Shown piece by piece: positions 16,324-23,707 of a stretch of 37,020 nucleotides of DNA. This stretch comes from Caldilineaceae bacterium (GTDB lineage Bacteria; Chloroflexota; Anaerolineae; Caldilineales; Caldilineaceae), in assembly GCA_019637645.1 (NCBI GenBank), contig JAHBVH010000082.1, positions 1 to 37,020 of the forward strand. The letters run 5' to 3'. The position numbers and the translations under genes are program-made. The notes under the pieces are model-generated. The model saw only the letters and a list, made by a program, of their open reading frames with translations, did no database searches and was not told where the DNA came from. Within the stretch, counting starts at the first letter, position 1, and each line of letters begins with the position of its first letter.

Positions 16324-17127
16324 CTAGCGTGTTGTGCGCAAATAGGCGAGCAGAAGAAAGAAGCCCATGCCTAGGCTGCCACACAGGGCAGGACCAGGCA
16401 TTTGCCAGAAGAAAAGTTGACCAATACTTTGGAGAAACCAGGTGATCGCATAAATGATCAGGAGCAGTGGCTGTGGTAATCCCCCCGCGCGTAAGCGCGG
16501 CAAAACCAGCAGGGTCAAGAGCGTTGCCCCCAAAAACCAGCCCCCAAAATTGATCCAGGGAATGCCAAAATAACCACCTGGCTCGGCCCACACCCAATAG
16601 CCCCAGGCCACCATTTGGGGATCCAAGAAGAGATCCCAGGCCGTAAAGGCCGCCGCGCTGAGCAAAACAAAGCGGCTACCCATGCGACCACTCGTTAGGT
16701 AGCTAGCGACGGCCCATGCGGGTGGTAACATCATGAACCAAGCGAAAGGAATGACCAAGGGCACACCGGCCAGTTGCGGCTGTAGGGTTTCCGTATAGTG
16801 ATAGACGCCAAAGGGGAGGCCAGTCGTGCTCCCTAGCCACTCCAATCCCCAAGCGAAGGGCGCGATCACCGCGACGACGCCCATGGTTGGCCGCCATCCC
16901 CAATGCTGGCCGAGCGCCGTGATAACGGCAAGCGCCAACAGCCCAACACTCAACAAAACGCCCCAAGGGAGTGCCACATCCCCCACGGTCCAGCGCACAA
17001 TCGGAATCGCAATCATGGTGAGTACCCACGCCCCCGTCAACCACCACGCAATACGCCCCTGGATCACGGTGTCACTGGCTTTTTTTGCTGCTGTAAAAGA
17101 CATTTGGATAGGGTAGTTTTTTGTCAT
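16324..17127 (-). CDS. cruF: Carotenoid 1',2'-hydratase, CruF family
   Basis: This 267-residue integral membrane protein has about seven helices and belongs to the DUF422/CruF family. Recognisable conserved blocks are GLPFGVYHYT, GVPLVIPFAWFMMLPPAW, and AWDLFLDPQMVAWGYWVW. CruF adds water across the 1',2' double bond of acyclic carotenoid ends, giving a 1'-hydroxyl that is often glycosylated. It lies 65 bases after the lycopene cyclase gene in the same direction, supporting a monocyclic hydroxylated end product. The start codon lies in a 7-base tandem repeat with two more out-of-frame ATGs at 17134 and 17141; no Shine-Dalgarno is obvious. An in-frame ATG at 17103 is an alternative start. Confidence 0.88.
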   Translation of the reverse strand: MTKNYPIQMSFTAAKKASDTVIQGRIAWWLTGAWVLTMIAIPIVRWTVGDVALPWGVLLSVGLLALAVITALGQHWGWRPTMGVVAVIAPFAWGLEWLGSTTGLPFGVYHYTETLQPQLAGVPLVIPFAWFMMLPPAWAVASYLTSGRMGSRFVLLSAAAFTAWDLFLDPQMVAWGYWVWAEPGGYFGIPWINFGGWFLGATLLTLLVLPRLRAGGLPQPLLLIIYAITWFLQSIGQLFFWQMPGPALCGSLGMGFFLLLAYLRTTR

Positions 17128-17141
17128 TGGTCATTGGTCAT
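17124..17141. repeat. 7-base tandem repeat over the cruF start codon
   Basis: TCATTGG is repeated about 2.6 times, placing three ATGs seven bases apart on the minus strand. Only the last is in frame with cruF. A change in copy number would alter the spacing and frame of the upstream ATGs. Confidence 0.6.
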
Positions 17142-17192
17142 TTAGTTATTACATCCCAATCCTGCCACTGGCCTACTGACCCACTGGCCTCT

Positions 17193-17999
17193 TCACCCCG
17201 GCATCGACACGAGCTGGCGCATTCGTTTGACCAAGGCGCTCGGGGCGCGTTGATGGCTTTCTTGGGCTAAGACCAAGAGTGTGCCAAAGGTGACTAAGGT
17301 ATTGGTGAGGAGGAAAAAGACAAATTCCTCCATGGGCAGTCCACCAAGAAAAATGCCGGTCGATTGGGCTGGGTCGATGGTCCATGTGCCCGCGCCAATG
17401 GCAACAACGTCTCCTGCGGACAAATACAAGGTTGGCACGACGATCCCCCACCAGACGATGCGCCGATAACGCCAGAGAATGTCCGCACCAAAGGCGAGCT
17501 GTAAGAGGATGGGGGGGAGCGCCCAAACGAGTTCTAGCCCCAGATAGGTGCCAGGCAACCAGCCGGTGGCTAAGATGATCACAGAACCGACCCAAAGTAC
17601 GCCTAGGACTGCTGTGCTGCCCAGCCGCAAATAAGTGGCGAAGGGGGGAACCAGCATTGCCCTTACTGTCAAGCGGCGAGCCAGATAGAGCACCCAAAGG
17701 CTAGTCAACAGCGTTTGCAGAACAAAAAAAGTATATTCCTCAATGGGAACCCAACCAAGCACCAACCCGGTCACGAGCTGCGGATCATACCACCATACGC
17801 CAGTGGCGACCAGATAATTGTCCCATGGCGTCGTATACAACACCGCTACGCTAATATGGGCTAGAATTACTGCTGTGGCAGGCCAACTTTGGAGGCTGGT
17901 CGGTAAGGTTGGGCCGCGCCGTTGGTCGCGCCAGGTCAGAAGGGCTAGAATCAGCAAAGGGATGCCGACGCACCAAGCAAGAAAAGCAAAATAGGTCAT
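17193..17999 (-). CDS. Lycopene cyclase, fused CrtYc-CrtYd (CarR-like) type
   Basis: This 268-residue membrane protein carries two copies of the lycopene cyclase domain. The first has TTPWDNYLVATGVWWYDP (57-73 region) and PIEEYTFF (85-92); the second has GTWTIDP (204-210) and PMEEFVFF (222-229). In actinobacteria the halves are separate proteins CrtYc and CrtYd; here they are one chain, as in CrtYB or CarR-type enzymes. It would form beta-ionone rings on lycopene. The ATG at 17999 is well supported by GAGG about 7 bases upstream; a frame reaching 18155 would run into crtO. It lies 61 bases downstream of crtO and is followed by cruF. Confidence 0.9.
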   Translation of the reverse strand: MTYFAFLAWCVGIPLLILALLTWRDQRRGPTLPTSLQSWPATAVILAHISVAVLYTTPWDNYLVATGVWWYDPQLVTGLVLGWVPIEEYTFFVLQTLLTSLWVLYLARRLTVRAMLVPPFATYLRLGSTAVLGVLWVGSVIILATGWLPGTYLGLELVWALPPILLQLAFGADILWRYRRIVWWGIVVPTLYLSAGDVVAIGAGTWTIDPAQSTGIFLGGLPMEEFVFFLLTNTLVTFGTLLVLAQESHQRAPSALVKRMRQLVSMPG

Positions 18000-18060
18000 G
18001 GTGATACCTCGGGTAAAAATGAGCAACTGACAACGGTCAATGGGTGAGATTTGCCGGTGT

Positions 18061-19629
18061 TTAGATTTTCCGGCGCGCCAGATCGTGGAGCAAGACTTGG
18101 GCAGTATTACGTCCAGCCGCCCCCATAATGCCCCCGCCGGGGTGAGTGCTGGCACCGGTGAGATAGAGACCGCGCAGGGGGCCGCGGTAGTTACTCAGGG
18201 TCAAAGCTGGCCGGAGCATAAACATTTGGTCAATCGACATCTCCAGATGCATGACATTGCCACGGAGCAGCCCTAATTCCCGTTCGAGATAGCGGGGGTG
18301 CTCTACGAGCTGACCGATGACGGCTTCGCTGACATTGGGTGCATATCGGGCGAGCGTAGCCAACATCTGGTCCGCCACCCTTGGCCCGATGGCGTCCCAG
18401 GAAGAACCATCGGCTAATTCATAGGGATAATATTGGCCCCATAAGAAGAGGGTGTGTTTGTCTGGTGGGGCCAAGGTGGGGTCGGCGGCGGAAAAGGTCA
18501 TGGCAATCAACGCTGGTTCGCGTGAGGGCCTGCCGCCCAGATAGTCACCATAGGCGCGTTCAAGATAGGCTAGATCGGGGCAGATGAATTGAAGCGCTTG
18601 GTGGTGCGGGGCTGGGCCACCCGTGGTCGGCGAAGGCAGTGCAGTATAATTGGGTAATTCATGCATGGCATAGCGGACAATCATCCCAAAGCCATTGCCG
18701 ATCCGGCTCTGCTGTAAGAGTTGTTTGGCGCGGGTTGGCAAGGGTTCGTCTTGTAATAGTTGCAGCGTCGTGTGAATATGCGCACCCGCTACCACGGCGC
18801 GGGCGGTGACGCGGATGCCACCCGTTGTTTCGGCTCCAACCGCGCGACCACCTTCTGTGAGAATCCGTGCAACCGGCGCGCCCGCGATAAGGTTGCCGCC
18901 ATGGGCTTGGATCATGCGGGCGAGGGCTTGGGTCAACATGCCCGAGCCGCCACGGGGCCGGCGAATACCGCTCTGATGATACATGGGTTGCCACAGGGCA
19001 AAGGGCGCCGAAAGTGGTTCGCTGGGTGGCGGGCCTGATTGGGCAGCCATCCAGCCGATCAGAGCTTGGACCCGCGGGTCGCGAAAAGTTTGGCGCAACA
19101 CTTGGCCATACCCGCGCAGAATATCGCTCAAGCGTTCAAAGCGATCACTGCCCCTACTGGTCTTGAGGACCAAATTTTTGATCAGATTCCCCGCTGTCGG
19201 GGGCTCGAGAAAGCTATTAACCATGCCGCGCGCAAGGGGTTCCCAGGTGCGGATAAAGTTGTAATAGGCATCGGCATCCGCGGGCGAAACTGCGGCAATA
19301 CTGGCACAAGTGCGCTCAAGATCTTTCCAGATGGTAATCTGACTGCCGTCGGGAAAGGGGGCAAAGAAAAGAGGATCGAGATCAATATACTCAAGTCCAT
19401 ATTGGCTGAGCCCTAAGTCCTGCACAATGGGGGTGTGATGAATGAGAATATGGGCCGAGCCGCCCAGATCAAACCGAAAGCCAGGGATCACCTCTTCGGT
19501 TACGACCGCGCCGCCAACGGTGTGGCGGCGCTCCAATAGGATCACTTTGTAGCCAGCTTTGGCTAAATAGCCTGCGCAAACCAAGGCATTATGCCCGGCG
19601 CCGATGAGTAGTACATCACAATCTGTCAT
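18061..19629 (-). CDS. crtO: CrtO-type carotenoid (beta-carotene) ketolase
   Basis: This 522-residue FAD-dependent protein is related to phytoene desaturases. The dinucleotide-binding GAGHN is at residues 10-14, followed by an ERR acidic strand end and GGAVVTEE. Blocks such as MAAQSGPPPSEPLSAPFALW, RRPRGGSGMLTQAL, GNVMHLEMS and the FAD-domain end GASTHPGGGIMGAAGRN match, from memory, the CrtO ketolases of Deinococcus and cyanobacteria rather than CrtI. CrtO puts a 4-keto group on beta- or gamma-carotene rings. I prefer the ATG at 19629, with AAGG eight bases upstream, over the ATG at 19644, which has no ribosome site. It heads the crtO-cyclase-cruF run and is divergent from the LacI gene. Confidence 0.85.
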   Translation of the reverse strand: MTDCDVLLIGAGHNALVCAGYLAKAGYKVILLERRHTVGGAVVTEEVIPGFRFDLGGSAHILIHHTPIVQDLGLSQYGLEYIDLDPLFFAPFPDGSQITIWKDLERTCASIAAVSPADADAYYNFIRTWEPLARGMVNSFLEPPTAGNLIKNLVLKTSRGSDRFERLSDILRGYGQVLRQTFRDPRVQALIGWMAAQSGPPPSEPLSAPFALWQPMYHQSGIRRPRGGSGMLTQALARMIQAHGGNLIAGAPVARILTEGGRAVGAETTGGIRVTARAVVAGAHIHTTLQLLQDEPLPTRAKQLLQQSRIGNGFGMIVRYAMHELPNYTALPSPTTGGPAPHHQALQFICPDLAYLERAYGDYLGGRPSREPALIAMTFSAADPTLAPPDKHTLFLWGQYYPYELADGSSWDAIGPRVADQMLATLARYAPNVSEAVIGQLVEHPRYLERELGLLRGNVMHLEMSIDQMFMLRPALTLSNYRGPLRGLYLTGASTHPGGGIMGAAGRNTAQVLLHDLARRKI

Positions 19630-19699
19630 AGAGAATGCCTTCATTGTTTGGTGGTTACTACATGCGATTTACTTTGGCATAGGGCCTTGCTTCCGTCTG

Positions 19700-19724
19700 T
19701 TGTCCATGTACCATTGTTGGACAA
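19700..19724. promoter_or_regulatory. Inverted repeat upstream of crtO (TTGTCCA-N11-TGGACAA)
   Basis: Perfect 7-base arms flank an 11-base spacer, 71 bases upstream of the crtO start. The size and spacing resemble a regulator operator. No clear crtO promoter was found nearby, so the target gene and the binding protein are not determined. Confidence 0.4.
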
Positions 19725-19790
19725 AATCTGTATAAAACTTGTGATTGGTCGATCGGCCTGTGGGAAGGTAGATATTGGCAAAAACGAGAG

Positions 19791-19819
19791 TTGACACCCC
19801 AACCATTTTCAGGTATTAT
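19791..19819 (+). promoter_or_regulatory. Sigma-70-type promoter of the LacI-family regulator gene
   Basis: TTGACA (19791-19796), a 17-base spacer and TATTAT (19814-19819) make a near-consensus promoter pointing to the LacI gene. The start would be near 19826, leaving a leader of about 100 bases. Confidence 0.65.
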
Positions 19820-19866
19820 CTAAAAAATCATCTGAAAGTTTCAGCAAAAGCGCCCCAAACTTTCAG
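19807..19866. promoter_or_regulatory. Cluster of TTTCAG/CTGAAA half-sites, candidate LacI-family operators
   Basis: TTTCAG occurs at 19807-19812, 19839-19844 and 19861-19866, and CTGAAA at 19832-19837. The middle pair forms the 13-base dyad CTGAAAGTTTCAG (19832-19844) just after the predicted transcription start; the first half-site lies inside the promoter spacer. This arrangement suits autorepression by the downstream regulator. Binding is inferred; the dyad has an odd centre, unlike the central CG of many LacI operators. Confidence 0.5.
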
Positions 19867-19927
19867 ATCGAGTTTCATTTTTCGCCAAACTTTATCTATA
19901 CGCTAAATCTTGTGGGTAATTGCCGGC

Positions 19928-20962
19928 ATGTCTGTTACGCTTAAAGAAGTGGCCGAGCTCGCTGGTGTGTCGATTGGGACTGCTTCCCAAGCGCTTAATC
20001 AGCGCGGTAATGTGGCGCACGCAACCCGTTCCCGTGTGGTAGATGCCGCCCGTAACCTTGGCTATCCTCTGAAATTGAACCGGATCGACGCGGAAGATGC
20101 ACGCCTGTCGATGATTGGCATGTTGATCAAACATGACCTGAATTACCCAGTTGATGTCAATCCCTTTTATTCGCACGTGCAAGCAGGGGTTGAGCGCGAA
20201 TGCCGCACCCACGGCATCAACCTCATGTATGCTGCCGTTGAAGTGGATGAGAGCAATCATCCCGTCATTTGGCCGTCGCTGATCAATGAAAAACAGTTGG
20301 ATGGCCTTCTGCTCATTGGCACTTTTATTGACCCCTTAGTCGGTTTTGTTCACGGGCGTACCAATATACCGATGGTCTTGATCGATAGCTATGCAACCGA
20401 GAGTGCCTTCGATACGGTGTTAACGGATAACGCCCAAGGCACGCGGTTGATCGTGGAGCATCTGATCGCGCAGGGTCACAGACATATCGGTCTCGTTGGC
20501 TACAATCCCAAATCTCCCCCGAGCTTTCAAGAGCGGCATCGTGCCTATCTCGAGACCTTACGCTGCCATGCGATTGAGCGTAGCTATGTTGCTTCTTCGT
20601 TCCATTCGACCCGCAGCGCGTATGAGGCAACGCAGGAGTTATTGCGCACCTCACCCGAAGTAACGGCTGTCTTTGGTTGCATGGATCTAGCGGCCATTGG
20701 CGCTTTGAATGCTGTGCGCGACATGCACTTGAATGTGCCCACCGATATTTCGATCGCCGGTTTTGACAATATCGATCTTGCCAACGAAGTGCGTCCGAGC
20801 CTGACCACCGTCCATGTCCACAAAAATTGGATGGGGATGATTGGCGTACGCCGCCTGATTGAACGCATCCAATATCCAGAACAGCCGCCGACTACTACCT
20901 TGTTGTCCACACGCTTGATCGTGCGCGATTCGGTGGCTGCACCGCGGGTGTTATCAGCATAG
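19928..20962 (+). CDS. LacI-family transcriptional regulator
   Basis: This 344-residue regulator has the LacI N-terminal helix-turn-helix (residues 4-23, TLKEVAELAGVSIGTASQAL) with the hinge region RSRVVDAARNLGYPL, then a periplasmic-binding-protein-like sensor domain. Visible motifs are VLIDSYA, HLIAQGHRHIGLVGY, AVFGCMDLAAIGALNAVRD and DISIAGFDNIDLA. The effector is normally a sugar. I use the ATG at 19928, since the helix-turn-helix begins directly after it; a TTG at 19910 would add six residues. The Shine-Dalgarno is weak. It precedes a complete Opp-type importer on the same strand and most likely controls it, which suggests the importer carries a carbohydrate. Confidence 0.93.
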   Translation: MSVTLKEVAELAGVSIGTASQALNQRGNVAHATRSRVVDAARNLGYPLKLNRIDAEDARLSMIGMLIKHDLNYPVDVNPFYSHVQAGVERECRTHGINLMYAAVEVDESNHPVIWPSLINEKQLDGLLLIGTFIDPLVGFVHGRTNIPMVLIDSYATESAFDTVLTDNAQGTRLIVEHLIAQGHRHIGLVGYNPKSPPSFQERHRAYLETLRCHAIERSYVASSFHSTRSAYEATQELLRTSPEVTAVFGCMDLAAIGALNAVRDMHLNVPTDISIAGFDNIDLANEVRPSLTTVHVHKNWMGMIGVRRLIERIQYPEQPPTTTLLSTRLIVRDSVAAPRVLSA

Positions 20963-21086
20963 CCAAAGTGGCGTTGCTTCTCTGGACAGGTTTGTTTAAA
21001 AATCTCTTTACGCTTCCCATCAATCCGTTTAGACGCACGGCAAAGCCGCGCTGTCTGCTGAACATTCAAATGTTACACTGGTAAAC

Positions 21087-21124
21087 AAGGTCACAGGGCT
21101 TCACCCTGGGGTACTGTTGACCTT
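21087..21124. repeat. Nested inverted repeat after the LacI gene
   Basis: Outer arms AAGGTCA (21087-21093) and TGACCTT (21118-21124) enclose an inner stem CAGGG-CTTCA-CCCTG (21094-21108). It shares CACAGGGCTTCA with the stem at 1683-1694, and CTAGTGTCGTTGG occurs downstream of both (1705-1717 and 21162-21174), pointing to a dispersed repeat. It may also end the LacI transcript, though no T-run follows. Confidence 0.5.
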
Positions 21125-21314
21125 CCTATCGTTGTTCATGCAGATCATCGTGATCGCTCCCTAGTGTCGTTGGTTACCCATGGGACCCCATGGGCTGGTT
21201 TGCCCTTTATAGAAATTACATAGTTGGTCGGTGCTTCCTACACCTGATGAGCCGTTCTCTAGTCGGCGCGTACCTTACTACAACCTACCCACGAAACTGT
21301 CAGGTGATCTGTAT

Positions 21315-21324
21315 TGTCGCGACA
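21315..21324. promoter_or_regulatory. Candidate operator TGTCGCGACA
   Basis: This is a perfect 10-base palindrome 92 bases before the start of the solute-binding gene. It is a possible site for the adjacent LacI regulator, but its sequence differs from the CTGAAAGTTTCAG dyad at the regulator's own promoter, which weakens the link. Confidence 0.3.
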
Positions 21325-21415
21325 TTGGTTATTGCTACTGCATAACTAACCGTCTTTCAAGTTCGTCTCTCTACCCATTTCTTGCAAGGTTGAGTCTATT
21401 GTACCAGGAGGAACC

Positions 21416-23464
21416 ATGAAGCGAAACGTCCTATGGACACTGTTGCTTGTGCTGACACTACTGCTAAATGCTTGTGGTGGCGGCGCTGCATCTGATCCCC
21501 TTGCCGCTATCGATAGCGGCGCGGAAAATGCGGCCACGACGCCAACCGCCGCGTCTGAAACGGCCGCCACGACTGCTGTCGAAGTGCCCGAAACCCAATA
21601 TGCCGAATCACCGCTCCTGCGGGCGCGGGTCGCGGCGGGGGAACTGCCCCCGGTCGATGAACGGCTGCCCCTCAACCCAGCGATTGTGACACCGACGAAA
21701 GAGGTGGGTCAATACGGTGGTGAATTTCGCATGGGCTTTGTCGGCAACAATCCCGGTTGGGGTGGTCTTTGGTTTGTCACCGGCTGGGAAAATCTCGTCA
21801 TCTGGTCGGCTGACTTTTCGGGGGTGGAGCCCAATATTGCCGAAAGCTGGGAAGTCAGCGACGATGTGCGTGAATATACCTTTCATCTGCGCCAAGGCAT
21901 GAAATGGTCCGACGGTGAGCCTTTTACCGCGGATGATATTCTGTTCTACATTGAAGATATTCTGTTTAATGAAGAACTTTCCCCCGCTGGCCCCGTTGCC
22001 GATTGGTTGCCTAGCGATGGTGCCGAAGATTTCAAAGCGGAAAAGATTGATGACTACACCGTTAAGTTTACCTTTGTCAATCCCTATGGCACCTTCCTTT
22101 ATAATCTCGCGACTTGGTCGGGCCGTCATCTGACTTTCTTCCCCAAACATTATTTGACCCAATATCACGCAGCCTATAACAGTGATATTGCGACGTTGGT
22201 GGCCGCCGAGGAAGGGGTCGAAGATTGGATGGGGCTTTTTAACAAATATGCCGCAGGCCCCACCGCCGACACCCAGGAATTTTATAACAACCCGGCCCGC
22301 CCACTCCTCTACCCTTGGATTGTCACCGCCCCGCTGGGTACGGGTACGACCATTAAGCTCGAGCGCAATCCGTATTACTGGAAAGTTGACACCGCCGGTA
22401 ACCAACTGCCTTACATGGACACTTTTGTCGGCATCTCCTACCAAGATGGGGAAAGCCGCACCTTTGCCATGCTTAATGGCGATCTGGATCTTGTCAAAGA
22501 TCCGGGCAGTGAGAACCGCGTACTCTACTTTGACGCCATGGATTCAGGCAAGCCCCTACAAATTAACGTAGCCTATTCTGATGGCGCGAACACGAACACG
22601 ATCCACTTCAACCGCACCATTGATGATCCGATTAAGGCCGCGATCTTTGCCAACAAGGATTTCCGCATTGGCATGTCCTACGCCATTAATCGCCAGGAGA
22701 TCATCGACATTGTCCACCAAGGGCAAGGCACGCCTGCCCAACAGGGCCCGTTGGAAAGTTCACCCCTCTACAACGAACAGCTTGCCACCCAATATGCCGA
22801 CTTTGATGTGGCTCTCGCCAATGAACATCTGGACAAAGTGCTGCCCGAAAAAGATAGTGAAGGGTTCCGGCTCGATTCGGATGGTAAACGGCTCTCGATC
22901 ATCTTCTCTGTCTCTAACGATCTCTCCTATGGTTCCACCTGGGTGCAGGTGGCGGAGTTGCTCACCCAATACTGGGCCAATGTGGGTGTTGAGGTGACGC
23001 TCAATTCCATGCCCGATGTTCAGTTCATCGAAAACAAGCGGCAAAATCTGATTGAGGCCACCATGTACACCGGTGAAGGTGGCGCGGGGATTACCGCGAT
23101 TTTGGATCCGCGCTACTATGTGCCAGGTGAATACTTTGGCATGTATGGCAATGGCTGGTTTGCGGCCCGTACCGGTGCGGTGGATGCGGTACCGGTAGAA
23201 ATGCCCGCTGATATTGCGCAGCTGCGGGCCGACTATGAGACCAAAGTGCTGACAAGCCCGACTCAAGAAGGGCAGATCGAGGCCATGAAGGCCGTGTTGG
23301 AAGCTGCCGCAGAACAGTTCTGGGTCTTTGGCATCTCGCGCCCCGGTCCTGAGTATCAACCCTTCCATGCCCGTGTCCAGAATGTTCCCGATGAATGGAT
23401 CGCCGGTTGGATCGAAGGCGTTCAGAAGATTATGTACCCCGAGCAGTGGTATTTAAGCGAATAA
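21416..23464 (+). CDS. ABC transporter solute-binding lipoprotein, family 5 (large type)
   Basis: This 682-residue protein begins with a lipoprotein signal (MKRNVLWTLLLVLTLLLNAC, lipid cysteine at 20) and an Ala/Thr-rich linker to about residue 60. The mature protein has the PPVDERLPLNP segment and VGQYGGEFRMG, typical of a large subfamily of family 5 binding proteins, then RQGMKWSDGEPFTADDILFY, LERNPYY and ANKDFRIGMSYAINRQEI. It is anchored outside the cell and feeds the permeases at 23708-25956. AGGAGG lies four bases before the ATG, so expression should be strong. It is much longer than the binding protein at the left edge is likely to be and belongs to another subfamily. The neighbouring LacI regulator suggests a glycan substrate. 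Confidence 0.94.
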   Translation: MKRNVLWTLLLVLTLLLNACGGGAASDPLAAIDSGAENAATTPTAASETAATTAVEVPETQYAESPLLRARVAAGELPPVDERLPLNPAIVTPTKEVGQYGGEFRMGFVGNNPGWGGLWFVTGWENLVIWSADFSGVEPNIAESWEVSDDVREYTFHLRQGMKWSDGEPFTADDILFYIEDILFNEELSPAGPVADWLPSDGAEDFKAEKIDDYTVKFTFVNPYGTFLYNLATWSGRHLTFFPKHYLTQYHAAYNSDIATLVAAEEGVEDWMGLFNKYAAGPTADTQEFYNNPARPLLYPWIVTAPLGTGTTIKLERNPYYWKVDTAGNQLPYMDTFVGISYQDGESRTFAMLNGDLDLVKDPGSENRVLYFDAMDSGKPLQINVAYSDGANTNTIHFNRTIDDPIKAAIFANKDFRIGMSYAINRQEIIDIVHQGQGTPAQQGPLESSPLYNEQLATQYADFDVALANEHLDKVLPEKDSEGFRLDSDGKRLSIIFSVSNDLSYGSTWVQVAELLTQYWANVGVEVTLNSMPDVQFIENKRQNLIEATMYTGEGGAGITAILDPRYYVPGEYFGMYGNGWFAARTGAVDAVPVEMPADIAQLRADYETKVLTSPTQEGQIEAMKAVLEAAAEQFWVFGISRPGPEYQPFHARVQNVPDEWIAGWIEGVQKIMYPEQWYLSE

Positions 23465-23504
23465 GCCACACACGCAATTGAATTTACCTTGGTCAATTGA
23501 CCTA

Positions 23505-23567
23505 GGAGTTACGCACTTGGACAAAACCTGTCAGGTTTCTGGTTGCACCAACCAACTGCGTAACTCC
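23505..23567. repeat. MITE-like nested palindromic element
   Basis: Terminal inverted repeats GGAGTTACGCACTTGG (23505-23520) and CCAACTGCGTAACTCC (23552-23567) match at 15 of 16 positions. Inside are the palindrome AAACCTG-T-CAGGTTT (23524-23538) and the hairpin GGTTG-CAC-CAACC (23541-23553). A degenerate left half occurs at 7704-7734. It is too short to encode anything and has no visible target-site duplication. Confidence 0.65.
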
Positions 23568-23615
23568 GATGATAATTGCTCGTGTGGCTAGAAACTGTTT
23601 GGAATGGTCCCCTGT

Positions 23616-23648
23616 ACACCTGGCAGGTTTTTAAAACCTGCCAGGTGT
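23616..23648. repeat. Palindromic repeat, family CAGGTTT/AAACCTG, copy 1
   Basis: Perfect 16-base arms (ACACCTGGCAGGTTTT and its complement) flank a single T. It lies 60 bases before the permease gene at 23708, in the gap after the binding-protein gene. As RNA it would fold into a very stable stem and may limit read-through from the binding-protein gene into the permeases. Confidence 0.75.
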
Positions 23649-23707
23649 GGATTGACCCTCTTCCCGGCTAAACAGCTTCGTAGGTTAGTTAGAGGAGTAA
23701 GAACCAC

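Larger units (their letters stand above)
20963..21415. other. Intergenic and leader region between the LacI gene and the second importer
   Basis: No gene is seen in these 450 bases. Present are a cruciform-like element at 21087-21124, the self-complementary CCCATGGG twice at 21178-21195, a perfect 10-base palindrome TGTCGCGACA at 21315-21324 and a dyad GTTAT-N9-ATAAC shortly after it. The last two are candidate operators about 70-100 bases before the binding-protein gene. I could not pick out a convincing -35/-10 pair. Confidence 0.5.

Noticed and set aside
16283..16597. A 105-codon upstream extension of cca
   Set aside because: It overlaps cruF, has no family similarity, and a promoter -10 lies directly before the ATG at 16282.
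18000..18155. Longer start of the lycopene cyclase gene
   Set aside because: It runs into the end of crtO and lacks cyclase sequence; the ATG at 17999 has a clear Shine-Dalgarno.
20584..21069. A 161-codon minus-strand frame
   Set aside because: Most of it is opposite the LacI coding sequence and it has no recognisable domain.
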